A stretch of DNA of 64,000 nt, from positions 744,001-808,000 of the forward strand of contig CBDDOY010000002.1 of the NCBI GenBank assembly GCA_965232165.1, read 5' to 3'. The position numbers and the translations under genes are program-made. The DNA comes from UBA2779 sp965232165 (lineage in GTDB: Bacteria > Spirochaetota > Spirochaetia > DSM-2461). Positions 20,755-29,601 of the stretch are shown here, one piece after another. The notes beneath the pieces were generated by a model. That model saw nothing but the letters and a program-made list of their open reading frames with translations. It did no database searches and was not told the origin of the DNA. The first letter of the stretch is position 1. Every line of letters starts with the position of its first letter.

Positions 20755-22018
20755 GGGTTTCGAGTTCAGGATTCGAGTCCTGCGGAATTTGCACTTGGCC
20801 GATTAAGTCACTCCATTTTACGCCCGGATTCTGTTCGAGCACCGCAAGCAAACTCACAAATGCAGTAATTGAGTTACGAGGTGTTCGGAAATAGGCGTCC
20901 CCGATTCTTTTTGAACAATGTTCCATAAATGAAGTGAGCGCCTCGTCGGGCACCAGGTAGGCATTTGGATCCCCGGAAGAGTAGACATGAATTATCTTGC
21001 CGAGCAGGACAAACATATCCTCTGGCGACAAATTGGTAAGATTTAGAACCGGACCGGAATAGTCAACGAGCCCGTTCACAGCAAAAGTGTTCTCTGCGAG
21101 ACGGGTCTGCAACGCCGAATAGCTATGGAGACCCTTGCGGGTATCCAGCAGGAATTCAGGTGTGCCGCCAAGAAGAAAGCCCAAACTGCAAGCGGAACCC
21201 TGGAGGCAGTCGTTGAGAATACGCAGTATCTGCTCATAATTCGAGTTTCGGGCTCGGCCATTTGCAAGCTTGTACAAATTGACCATCTCGTCGAGGCACA
21301 CCATAAAACCGCTGTATCCAGCCAGGCTGATAAACCTGGCAAACAACTTCAGATGGTCATAGAAATTTGCATCGCTAATAATCGTCCGGACACCAAGGGC
21401 AGATCGTGCATCGGTCCTTGTAGAAAACTCGGCACGAAGCCAGCGCAGCGTGTTTGCCTTGAGCGCTTCATCGCCTGTATCATGCCCTCGCCAATATGAA
21501 GCAATGACCTCGGCAAAGTCATATCCTCCGACCATCTCAGTGAGTTGGGCCAGTTTTTCGTGAATGATCTTCTCAGGATTTCTACCTTGGCGTTGGGCCT
21601 CGTTCAAAGCTGTCGAGACAAATTTCTCTACGACAGAAGAGATTGCACCGCCGTCGGGTTTCGCACGGGTAGACAGATTACGCATCAACTCCTGATACAA
21701 AGACCTCGCCTGGCCTCCGGTTGCGTGCATACGCCGGTCCGCATTGAGATCAGCATGGGCCGCGACCAGGCGTTTTTCCATGGCAATCGAACGGATGAGG
21801 TTTAGAAAGAACGTCTTACCTGAACCGTATTCACCTATAATAAATCGAATAGCCGATCCGCCATCCGCTATCCGCTCTATATCACCGAGCAGCGCTTCCA
21901 CTTCTTTCGCTCGGCCAACTTGAATGTGCTGCTGGCCGATTCTAGGCACCACACCTGCCTTTAGGGACTGTATGATTGCATCACGAACGCGCGGCCGGAT
22001 TTTCTTACTGCCATTCAT
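20699..22018 (-). CDS. sngB: P-loop ATPase, SngB-like (Shango); BrxD/DUF2791-type
   Basis: A 439-residue AAA+/STAND-like ATPase. Walker A is IIGEYGSGKTFFLN (about residues 60-73). Walker B is GFMVCLDEMVNLYK (about residues 242-255), with a following sensor-like segment LGFLLGGTPEFLLD. The overall layout resembles BREX BrxD-type (DUF2791) P-loop proteins. The acidic C-terminus (ENDDSAEDDDELSAF) is low in complexity. The start overlaps the TerB gene stop by ATGA (22015-22018), and the 3' end overlaps the helicase start, so the three products are translationally coupled and probably form a complex. In Shango the ATPase is thought to act with the helicase after phage sensing. BREX membership is unlikely because no pglX/pglZ methylase or phosphatase genes are nearby. 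Confidence 0.75.
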   Translation of the reverse strand: MNGSKKIRPRVRDAIIQSLKAGVVPRIGQQHIQVGRAKEVEALLGDIERIADGGSAIRFIIGEYGSGKTFFLNLIRSIAMEKRLVAAHADLNADRRMHATGGQARSLYQELMRNLSTRAKPDGGAISSVVEKFVSTALNEAQRQGRNPEKIIHEKLAQLTEMVGGYDFAEVIASYWRGHDTGDEALKANTLRWLRAEFSTRTDARSALGVRTIISDANFYDHLKLFARFISLAGYSGFMVCLDEMVNLYKLANGRARNSNYEQILRILNDCLQGSACSLGFLLGGTPEFLLDTRKGLHSYSALQTRLAENTFAVNGLVDYSGPVLNLTNLSPEDMFVLLGKIIHVYSSGDPNAYLVPDEALTSFMEHCSKRIGDAYFRTPRNSITAFVSLLAVLEQNPGVKWSDLIGQVQIPQDSNPELETLENDDSAEDDDELSAFKL

Positions 22019-24393
22019 ACGGACATATCCTCCATGAGTTCCTGGTTGACTTCGATGAGGTCATCGCCTTCGAGTACAGGTTCATCACAAATATCAAAGG
22101 CCGCTTCGTTGATCGTATCGATCGCGCCATCTGGCAGAAGCCCCCGGTTCGCAACGAGTTGCTCAAATTCTGACCGCGTCCAGGACGCCTTTGCAAAAAG
22201 TGCGATCAGCAGCGATGAATGAGCGCTGTCAAGATTGGCTATCGCCGCTGAAGTCTCTGTGGAACTGCTTGAAGCCGCAGGAGATGTCTGAGAGTTAAGG
22301 TCTTCCGAGACCAAATACTCCTCTTCCACGAAAATCTCAGAAAGCAGGTTGGAGACGGCAGCAGTTTCCGCCATTTTCGCCGCAATTTTGTCCTTGTCAA
22401 GCCGGAATCCAACTTCCTGATCGTCAACTGTTTTCGGGGGCGGCGGAACAGGAAATCCAGAGGGCCCTGGTTTTGCCGTCCTCACCGTTACAGGTCCGGT
22501 CGCGGGAGGCGGCACTTCATCTGTCATCGCATGAAGGGCGCCATACACTTCTTCAGGGTCCATCCCCAGCAATGTATAGATCGAGCGTACTGTTTTAACT
22601 TCGGCAGGATCGATAATTCCATCAGCACCTGCAACTCTAACAGCAAAATTGGCAAGAACTTGTTTTGAATTTACATCGAGCAGCTCTAGGCTTTTCTTTA
22701 ACCCCGTCAGTCCGGGCCTTGATGCCACAAGCCAACGCCAGAGTGCGGATAAACGTATCCGTTCCCCAATACTCAAGGACACCTCTAAAAAACCCCATTT
22801 AGTTCTTGACTCGAACTTTTCCGCCGCTACTGCGTTGTCAAAATGCTCACGTAGCCCAGCTACGCTCCGCTTTTGCCGCCTTGTATCGACAAAAAATCTC
22901 TTCGTTAATTTCCTAAAGCTGTTTCTTAGAGGCGCCCTCAAATTGAGCGAGGCTTCGAGATGGTTTTGCAGATGATTCTCCTCGTTTTCATCGGCCGATC
23001 CATCTGCGGCCTCAACAGCCGCTGAAAGACGAAGAAGCACGACTGCGGCTTTGTACGCAGAGGATGGTGTCGTCGGATACTCTTCGGGAAGACGAAAAAG
23101 CACAACTGTGATGGAATCAGAAATTGATTGGCCGCCAAAACGTACATCGGGCTCGATGCCAAAGCCGCCTTTTTCAAGAAACTGCAAGAAACTGGCGGTT
23201 TCTTTCTTTGTCATGCGGTCGGGTTTGGCACTCGGCCATTGGGCGACAATCTCAGAACCTTCGAGAATGGAATATGAATGGCCGTCGAGATGATTGTTCA
23301 ACCGTTCGAATATTGAGGTCATTTCTTCGCTGGGCTGTTCGGATAACTGCTCTCCTGGGAGCGAGGCAATACCGGCTAACGCCCGGGGATTATCCGAGTT
23401 CTTAGCGTGCCAACGGCTATAAGAATCCAGTTCGCTGCGGCACTCCTCCGCTATCGCAATCAGCAGATCGAGGGGACGTCTGAGTCGAATAACATCGGGA
23501 AGATCGCTCACCAGTATACGGAAACGGCCTCCAAAAGAGATGCTGGCCGGCCAATAGTCCAGTTTCAGCCGTGTCCTATTCGGCTTCAGGACCATGCCAG
23601 CTCCGTATGCTTTCTCATACCGGCTCTGAAATAACTGCCTAAATTCATACGGACATTGACTGGATGATGCCCGAAGACGCGTCTTCAGAGAACCCAAATA
23701 CCAAGCTAATGCCCACTTGCCTGGAATAGGCTTCCCGTCCGCGACCAATTGAGAGAGTGCCAGCCGAACACCGGAAGGAAATTCACCCCCTCTGGTTTCA
23801 TAGTTCGGTTCGTACTCATAGGCGGGGTTTGCACCTAAGATGATCTGCGCAGCTTCAATAAGACTTGAGGCATATTTCCTGAATGAGTTGTTATTCCCAT
23901 AAATTGAGAGAAGACGTCTCACTTCAGAAATAATCTCTGATGCGTCCGATTGGGCGGATGCAGAGAATTGAGCTTCGAATAACAATCGGCGTTCGAGTCC
24001 ATAGAAGAAGAGAAAAACATATCCAATATCGATTTCCGGGTTATTCCGGCCAAGGGCGAGCCATTCAAGATAGGCTAACCGCGAAGCAGGAAGAATATCA
24101 CTATATGAGGGCCAGTAAATACTGCTTTCCGTGTAGTCGGGATTTTTAGACGCAATTTTCAAACTTGGATCAATTAACGCTGGCTCGGTTCCGAGATATT
24201 CAGTGATGGATGACAGACCTCGGCCGACATATATCATGCCGTCGGGAATGGTGAATCTGCCTATTGTGACCGGCTGCCCGGGAGGAAGCCACAAATCATC
24301 AGCGACTCGACTCCGCCCAAAACGACTCGGAACGATACCCCGAGCGATACGAGGGGCATAAACGGCTATTCTGCCGGATGTCATTTTTTGCAT
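22015..24393 (-). CDS. sngA: TerB-domain protein, SngA-like (Shango), carrying an in-frame MITE insertion
   Basis: A 792-residue protein with three parts. An N-terminal TerB-N-type region (about 35-460) includes TIGRFTIPDGMIYVGRG and RLAYLEWLALGRNNPEIDIGYVFLFFYGLERR. A TerB core (about 585-640) has LANFAVRVAGADGIIDPAEVKTVRSIYTLLG, with the acidic DGxxDxxE pattern of tellurite-resistance TerB domains. A proline-rich linker and a TerB-C-like tail follow. Between the N-terminal region and the TerB core sits a 161-bp miniature element with a TCAA duplication. It adds 165 bp, exactly 55 codons, without a stop (about residues 486-540, basic, containing KRFFVDTRRQK). The uninterrupted protein would be about 737 residues. 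It is the first gene of the operon, and activity after the insertion is uncertain. Confidence 0.75.
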   Translation of the reverse strand: MQKMTSGRIAVYAPRIARGIVPSRFGRSRVADDLWLPPGQPVTIGRFTIPDGMIYVGRGLSSITEYLGTEPALIDPSLKIASKNPDYTESSIYWPSYSDILPASRLAYLEWLALGRNNPEIDIGYVFLFFYGLERRLLFEAQFSASAQSDASEIISEVRRLLSIYGNNNSFRKYASSLIEAAQIILGANPAYEYEPNYETRGGEFPSGVRLALSQLVADGKPIPGKWALAWYLGSLKTRLRASSSQCPYEFRQLFQSRYEKAYGAGMVLKPNRTRLKLDYWPASISFGGRFRILVSDLPDVIRLRRPLDLLIAIAEECRSELDSYSRWHAKNSDNPRALAGIASLPGEQLSEQPSEEMTSIFERLNNHLDGHSYSILEGSEIVAQWPSAKPDRMTKKETASFLQFLEKGGFGIEPDVRFGGQSISDSITVVLFRLPEEYPTTPSSAYKAAVVLLRLSAAVEAADGSADENEENHLQNHLEASLNLRAPLRNSFRKLTKRFFVDTRRQKRSVAGLREHFDNAVAAEKFESRTKWGFLEVSLSIGERIRLSALWRWLVASRPGLTGLKKSLELLDVNSKQVLANFAVRVAGADGIIDPAEVKTVRSIYTLLGMDPEEVYGALHAMTDEVPPPATGPVTVRTAKPGPSGFPVPPPPKTVDDQEVGFRLDKDKIAAKMAETAAVSNLLSEIFVEEEYLVSEDLNSQTSPAASSSSTETSAAIANLDSAHSSLLIALFAKASWTRSEFEQLVANRGLLPDGAIDTINEAAFDICDEPVLEGDDLIEVNQELMEDMSV
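22777..22937. mobile_element. MITE copy inside sngA, in frame
   Basis: A 161-bp copy with slightly decayed ends (GGACACCTCTAA and TTAGAGGCGCCC). The target duplication TCAA lies at 22773-22776 and 22938-22941. Element plus duplication is 165 bp, divisible by three, and the minus-strand frame is open throughout, so the host gene continues across it. Other full copies here are mostly 163 bp, which would shift the frame. Confidence 0.9.
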
Positions 24394-24404
24394 TACTGAC
24401 CCCT

Positions 24405-24830
24405 TCAGTTGCCGGTAGGCTGACCCCTCTTACAGATACTATAAATCATAATCCCAAACACAGCATCTCCTATGAGTATTTCCTTCAATAATGACTCTGT
24501 GAGCATTATAAAATAGACTATCGAGAAGAGCAGAACTGACAACTGGTTCTGCAAATAATTCACTCCAGATTTCCAATGGTCTGCTGCTCGTAACAATGAT
24601 TGATCCCTGCTCATATCTCTCAGACATAATCTCATTGAGGATGTTCAAGCATTTTCATCGTTCTGGTAAATAGCAAAGTCCGTCCTTTTATACACGCTTC
24701 ATGAGTTGCGGCTTCTGCTAAAAATATCTTCCCGACACCGGCGGGTCCGACAAAAGGCACATTCCATCTCTCCTGACAAACTCACAACTGGCAAGTTGAA
24801 GCATCTGCTGCCGGTTTATGTTCAAATTAA
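24405..24830 (-). pseudogene. IS21-type IstB ATPase remnant
   Basis: The minus-strand frame ending near 24439 encodes the C-terminal part of an IstB helper ATPase (NEIMSERYEQGSIIVTSSRPLEIW, then SSALLDSLFYNAHRVIIEG). Upstream, in other frames, is a degenerate P-loop region (NVPFVGPAGVGK-like, around 24740-24765). Several frameshifts make it non-functional. The 3' region is also out of frame. It lies next to the N-terminal remnant of IstA, so an IS21-family element once stood here. Confidence 0.7.
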
Positions 24831-25109
24831 AATCGAAGTCGAATTCAAGCAGCCTTTTATATCTTCTAATATCCGCTTTTCTGATGCTGTTTTCCTGTTT
24901 TTTAGCTTTTTCCTATTAATTTCATCTTTGAGGCAATATAACATGATTTCTGAAAGCTCATTGTTAATCCATGGTTTCTCTGACAGGACCGATTCCAACT
25001 GGGTTCTGTATTTCTTGACGGTATTCTTTGAGATTTTATGCCGACATGCAACTTGCCTGATTGGAGTGTTCATCAAAAAGGCTTTTATTGCGTCTTCTAA
25101 TTTGTACAT
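24822..25109 (-). pseudogene. IS21-type IstA transposase, N-terminal remnant
   Basis: From the ATG at 25109 the frame reads MYKLEDAIKAFLMNTPIRQVACRHKISKNTVKKY, the N-terminal helix-turn-helix of IstA transposases. It continues for about 60 further residues, then stops. The integrase core expected after this (several hundred residues) is deleted, and the sequence passes straight into the istB remnant. Not functional. Confidence 0.65.
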
Positions 25110-25163
25110 TTCGAACTTCCCTTTATCCGCCAGTTCCTCCTTCCTGAAAAGGATCACTGATGG

Positions 25164-25487
25164 TTATTTCAAGGAGGTCAACATACCGAATTTCAGGAGC
25201 GCCAGCATTGCGAAAACGAGGGGGGCACCGTCCTGAAAATTGACCCAGATTCCGGTGCCGATGTTGCTCTGCTGGTGAGTATACCTAAAATCGATATGCT
25301 TTGTGGCATAATAACCAATGGAAAATGTCTGCATCGAGAACGATTTATTGCAGTGCTTGCAAAGATAGCGCGGGACCAATCCGAAGGTTTTGGTCCGATA
25401 AAAAGATATTCTCCGGCACCAGCAGGCAGCCTGGGACTTCCTGAAATGCCTGCAATCGGGGTTAGAGCAATGAGGCGGGTTGAACAT
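25164..25487 (-). pseudogene. Zinc-ribbon transposase, N-terminal fragment
   Basis: About 75 residues similar to the start of the longer transposase at 25621-26733: a CSNPDCRHF ... YLCKHCNKSFSMQTFSIGYY four-cysteine zinc ribbon followed by YTHQQSNIGTGI. The rest is lost, and the frame runs into unrelated sequence. It is probably a remnant of a related insertion sequence next to the IS21 debris. Confidence 0.6.
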
Positions 25488-25620
25488 CGGTCTTCCTTCT
25501 GAAATGAATCAATGGGTCTTCAGGAGTCATGACTGCGGAATTGGGACTATTTCTTCGACTTCTTCAAGGTTGAGAACACTGTGCTGCCCTTATCAAATGC
25601 CCCGAACCTTGTGTTCACCT

Positions 25621-26733
25621 CTAAACCTGGATGTACAGGGGGCTGTAGCGATTAAACTTCACCCCTGGATTACGCCACTGACTGAACCAGGTCTTGCCCT
25701 CTTCCGCACCCAGTCTAAGCTTGCTCAGGAATGGACGCTTCAGCCAATACTTGCCGATTATTTTGTCCAGATCTGTTCGCTTGACTCCGGCCTCTTCCAC
25801 ATGTGTTGTCATGTCTTTTTTTCGGGCTTCCTGAACCCGCCGTGCGATCACGCAGTTATGGTAGTGGCGGTAGACGGCCATGCGCGTCATCATCGCACTG
25901 GGACACCGGGCAAACTGTACCGTCTGCCGCACATGATTGCAGGCATCTTTGCGAATCTGCCGGTCAAGATAATTCACAGGGAATAGGGGATTGTTTTTAT
26001 TCCTGAACTCACTTGAGGATATACATTCATGAAGAAAGTATTTTCTGAAATCCTCAATCTTGGCGAAGGCCCGTGTATACGATTTGTGAAGGTCTGTCGT
26101 CAATATCTTTCCGGTAACCTTCTTATCTTCAAGCAGTTGAATAAGACCTTCAGTTATACTTCTAAACGATTTTTCTACGGCTTTCGGATCGGCCTTTTCA
26201 ACGGCTTCCAGTTCTAACCTCTGCTTCTTCTGTGCAGGGGTCATTCTTCCTTTGCGCCTAAGATTGGCAAAGCCCATGCTGTAAATGAACTCGGATGCAG
26301 AACCGGCGAAGAGATTGATATGATGGGGGAAGTACTGGGAAAAGGAGAACGATTCCAGCCCGTCGGCGGCCATATTTTCCTGCATGGGCAGGGCCGGAAG
26401 CAGTTCGGAATGAATGGCCAGGCAGCACCGTGCCAGCCGTTCAAAGCGGTTCTGAACGGTCTCGGCCCTGATGCCGAGGGCCCGGCCTATGTCGATCAGC
26501 CCTGAAGCGGTGACAAGATGCTCGAAGATCCTGGAATAATCGATAATTTTTTTTGCATAGTAATCTATGGAAAAAGTCTGCTCCGAAAAAGTCCTGCGGC
26601 AATTCTTACAGCGGTAGCGCTGAATTGGGCCGAAGGCCACAGTAGGATGAAAACCATAGCGAATATACCAGTTTTCCCCTAAAGGAGCATCAAAATTGGA
26701 GCAATCGGGATTGGGGCAGTGCGGAAAAGTCAT
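25621..26733 (-). CDS. Zinc-ribbon DDE transposase (IS1/IS1595-like, family uncertain)
   Basis: The start is chosen at 26733 (MTFPHCPNPDC), because the upstream part of the frame lacks similarity to the paralogous fragment and an AGGAGG-like sequence (CAAGGAGGTGTTTATG) precedes it. The protein has about 370 residues. A four-cysteine zinc ribbon (CPNPDC ... YRCKNCRRTF) comes first, then a helix-turn-helix (ASGLIDIGRALGIRAETVQNRFERLARC), then a DDE/RNase H-like core with candidate acidic residues in MAADGLESFSFSQY, KILTTDLHKSY and a later Glu. The frame is complete, so the element may be active, but I could not find its inverted repeats. Confidence 0.65.
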   Translation of the reverse strand: MTFPHCPNPDCSNFDAPLGENWYIRYGFHPTVAFGPIQRYRCKNCRRTFSEQTFSIDYYAKKIIDYSRIFEHLVTASGLIDIGRALGIRAETVQNRFERLARCCLAIHSELLPALPMQENMAADGLESFSFSQYFPHHINLFAGSASEFIYSMGFANLRRKGRMTPAQKKQRLELEAVEKADPKAVEKSFRSITEGLIQLLEDKKVTGKILTTDLHKSYTRAFAKIEDFRKYFLHECISSSEFRNKNNPLFPVNYLDRQIRKDACNHVRQTVQFARCPSAMMTRMAVYRHYHNCVIARRVQEARKKDMTTHVEEAGVKRTDLDKIIGKYWLKRPFLSKLRLGAEEGKTWFSQWRNPGVKFNRYSPLYIQV

Positions 26734-26945
26734 AAACACCTCCTTGTCAAGTCGTTTCCCTACTAAGGAATGACTGGGGGCAGAGGCTGTTTCTTTCAAA
26801 CACCAAGCTTTTGGGCATTACTTCAGACTAACAAAATCAGCAAGCACTTTGAATTAGGATGACTTCACACTCTACTGTCGAATCCAAAAATCTCACCCTA
26901 AACCTGTTGCTCCTGCTGAGATTTCAACGCCGCCAACCCGATCCC

Positions 26946-26973
26946 GTAGAGATGCACGGCCGTGCGTCTCTAC
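26946..26973. repeat. 28-bp palindrome with GGCC centre
   Basis: Left arm GTAGAGATGCACGG and right arm CCGTGCGTCTCTAC form a perfect inverted repeat except for one T/G position. It lies outside any gene. Palindromes of this kind (GTAGAGACGCACGG and its complement) recur in many bacterial genomes as intergenic repeats. No T-run follows, so it is not an obvious terminator. Confidence 0.6.
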
Positions 26974-27038
26974 TATTTGGTGATATTGATCATGTATTGT
27001 CCGTTGGAGTCCTCGACAGAATTGACGGCTCATTGTTT

Positions 27039-27146
27039 TCACTGAACAATGAAGTCAAAGTCATACTCGTCATTCACTGTATGCAGTATCTTAATAGTCC
27101 AAGGTGCTCCAGGCTCAATTCCAACTTCAAGGCTTTTTGAAAGCAT
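27039..27146 (-). CDS. Small ORF of 35 codons, unknown
   Basis: An ATG at 27146 is preceded by CTAGGAGTTTGGCT, a good Shine-Dalgarno with 8-nt spacing. It opens MLSKSLEVGIEPGAPWTIK and ends in an acidic, aromatic tail (DEYDFDFIVQ) at a TGA. Shortly downstream on the same strand is another in-frame peptide-like stretch. I do not recognise it. It could be a decayed piece of a larger gene or a genuine short peptide in this transposon-rich stretch. Confidence 0.3.
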   Translation of the reverse strand: MLSKSLEVGIEPGAPWTIKILHTVNDEYDFDFIVQ

Positions 27147-27270
27147 AGCCAAACTCCTAGGTATTGATGTAAAATGATGAGAGAAAATTTCCTCCCGGAT
27201 ATTCTCCTAGTGAGTAGAGAATATCATTATTGTACGATAACCGGAAGAAGACAGAGTAATTCCATTAAAT

Positions 27271-27412
27271 CTAAAAAAAGCAGTTAACCCTCAAATCCTA
27301 CTGAAAAACAAACTCCTGTGGAACTTTGAGCGGGCGATTTTCAAGAAAATACTGAAAGGCTATACTCAAAATCATCCGGTACAATCCAAACTCTTTCAAC
27401 TGCTCCGCATTC
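27271..27412 (-). mobile_element. IS1380-like element, 3'-end remnant
   Basis: The inverse of the last 140 bp of the element at 1640-2396, nearly identical: the T-run and TTAACTGC end, the stop codon, and the codons for the C-terminal segment ending NRPLKVPQEFVFQ. Similarity stops at about 27412, 58 bp before the second IS1634 copy. Confidence 0.75.
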
Positions 27413-27470
27413 CCGCCCCCAAAACGAAACAGATGAACTCGTCACGGATGGTTAGCGGCTCACACCGTGA

Positions 27471-29601
27471 CCCAAGTTCACCACTAAAAAACGTAATTCC
27501 TTATAATAAATGGAGTTACTATTTTTTATTTACACTACGGATTTGGTGAGTCGTCATCCGACGGTTCAACGCCTTTCCCGACAACCCAAGCATCGCATAA
27601 ATCTTCTGATGTTCTAGTTCCTGTCGGGAGTCGAGTCTCACTTCATTATTCATCAGCACTCCCTCTTCAGTCTTGGAAATGTACTCTATGGTTATCCTCT
27701 GGTGGGTAGAAAGAACTTCTTTTATGGTCTTCCAACTCCGTGTATCTCCCCCTTTTCGTAATTTACATTCAGTCGCATGCATCAGGTGATACGCAAGGAC
27801 TGATATAAACATATGCGACTGCACTCTCTCCTCCAGTTGATGAAAGTTAGGCCGAAAGCCAAGATGAGACTTCATGTCTCTAAATGAGTTTTCAATACGG
27901 CCAAGCATTATATAGAGCTCCCAAATATTTTTGTCATCCAAATCTTTTCGATTGGTTCTAAGGGTATAAGTTCCTTCACTGTTTCCTGTCTGAGTTTTCT
28001 TCTCCCATTTAATGTCAATCGCATTCAACTTTCCTGTCCGCTTGGCAGGCTCCCCAGGAATAACTGATATTTCATAAAGTTTTGCAGCCTTTGGATATTT
28101 TTCCTTAAGCCTGCCAATGCTCTGAAGAACCGAAGAATACAGTTTCATGCGGTTTTTCTTGTTTAATCCGTCACGAAGATATTGAAGTCTTTCAAGGAGG
28201 ACGGTTTCGGTACGCATAGCCATGGCCTCTTCTTTAAGACGTTTGTGCTCGCTCTTTACCAGAACCCAATGCTCATCCGAGATTGTTTTTCCGAATACTT
28301 CAATCTTGGCACCTGTTTTCTTGTCCTCCATGACCAGATTCATCTCTTGCGATGGCTCAAGCTCCAAAGGACTTTTCCCTCTGTGAACCACAAGGTAGGT
28401 ACATTTTCGCTTTTTAAGCCATTCGATATTCTCTTTTGTGGCAATCCCGGCATCCATTACGACAGTTGCCCCGACTTTTAGGCCCGCGTTGGCTTCCAAA
28501 TCTAAAATCGTGGCCTGAAAAGTCCTGGATTCGCACTGGTTCCCCGGATGGAACTTGCTATACTTGGGAAATCCATCCGCATCGACAACCAACCCCAGGG
28601 TAGCCAATTTGCAGTCACTGCGCTTTTCTTTCGAGCGACCATAAGATGCCTTTGGGTTCTTTTTGCACTGACCCTCAAAGTAGGTGTTCGTTAAATCGTA
28701 AAGTACAATGCTTTCGTCGAGGGAGAATAAATCTTGTTCTTTACAAGCCAAATGCTTCTCCAGCTCGTCCTTACAGCGGTAGAGAACATCGGCAGCCCTG
28801 TAGTACGCATTCAGGGAGGACGAATGGGGTAAGCCGCACAGCTCAAAAAGAGCAGAATGTTTTTCCGCCCACTGCCTGGTAAATCGCTCGCTGGCTGGTT
28901 TGATCATTCTACCGACGATTAGAGCTTCAAGTAAGGGGAGCGTTCCCTTAGGCACGCCGCATTTGCGGAGAACTCTGTCCATTTCCAACTCTTTCCATTG
29001 CTGATGACAGACGTACTCAGGGCCTAGGCTTCTGACTTTCTTTGTTTCAAGGCTGTTAACATCGACCGCTACAAAATTGGCTTGCGCTTGAGCTTTTATT
29101 TGTGCGTCTTTTGCTCGCTTGGTGAAAATGCGGTCTGATACCTGCTGTGCAATTTTCTCAATGTCTTCATCCAAATCGAATAATTCTCTGTTTCCTGAAA
29201 GAATATTTTCAATTCTTCTTGCCAGAGCTTTGTATTGAGAAGAATCAATATCCAGTTTCCCAAGGTTGAGAATAATCCGCTGTCGGGGGCCTTTATCAGT
29301 GCGGATATTTTCTACAAGATTGAGGTAGGTGTACTGTTTTTTCGTTTTACCGTTGGCAACTTTTATTGATCTTATATACATACCACTAAGATACACCACA
29401 GCCACAAAAGAGGCAAGCGAAAAATAAAGTGTTAGGCACTACATTTTGATTTGAGGTGATTTGAGGTCCCCAAAAAGCGGAATCCCTAAATATTCTATGG
29501 TATTTATGAGGTTTTGGGAAATATTTAAGCCTTTTTTTGAAGTAATTCGTTTTCTTGGTCGTTAAAAAAATATTTAGCAGGTGTATTTTGGTGAACTTGG
29601 G
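27471..29601 (-). mobile_element. IS1634-family insertion sequence, copy 2 (2131 bp)
   Basis: Same ends (CCCAAGTTCACCA and TGGTGAACTTGGG) and same length as copy 1, in the same orientation. The target duplication GTGA lies at 27467-27470 and 29602-29605. It has inserted into an IS481-type transposase gene. Only a handful of substitutions separate it from copy 1. Confidence 0.9.
27519..29405 (-). CDS. IS1634-family transposase, copy 2
   Basis: An intact 628-residue transposase, near-identical to the one at 10330-12216 (differences such as KDAQIKAQ for KDAQLKAQ and CTYLVV for CSYLVV). The candidate DDE residues in LYDLTNTYFEG, VVMDAGIATKEN and GRIENSFRDMKS are present. With copy 1 it gives two directly repeated 2.1-kb blocks, which could mediate deletion of the segment between them. 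Confidence 0.9.
   Translation of the reverse strand: MAVVYLSGMYIRSIKVANGKTKKQYTYLNLVENIRTDKGPRQRIILNLGKLDIDSSQYKALARRIENILSGNRELFDLDEDIEKIAQQVSDRIFTKRAKDAQIKAQAQANFVAVDVNSLETKKVRSLGPEYVCHQQWKELEMDRVLRKCGVPKGTLPLLEALIVGRMIKPASERFTRQWAEKHSALFELCGLPHSSSLNAYYRAADVLYRCKDELEKHLACKEQDLFSLDESIVLYDLTNTYFEGQCKKNPKASYGRSKEKRSDCKLATLGLVVDADGFPKYSKFHPGNQCESRTFQATILDLEANAGLKVGATVVMDAGIATKENIEWLKKRKCTYLVVHRGKSPLELEPSQEMNLVMEDKKTGAKIEVFGKTISDEHWVLVKSEHKRLKEEAMAMRTETVLLERLQYLRDGLNKKNRMKLYSSVLQSIGRLKEKYPKAAKLYEISVIPGEPAKRTGKLNAIDIKWEKKTQTGNSEGTYTLRTNRKDLDDKNIWELYIMLGRIENSFRDMKSHLGFRPNFHQLEERVQSHMFISVLAYHLMHATECKLRKGGDTRSWKTIKEVLSTHQRITIEYISKTEEGVLMNNEVRLDSRQELEHQKIYAMLGLSGKALNRRMTTHQIRSVNKK

Noticed and set aside
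18430..24393. BREX type-2 defence locus
   Set aside because: The ATPase and helicase resemble BrxD and BrxHI, but no pglX, pglZ or pglW gene is present and the third gene has TerB domains, which fits Shango better.
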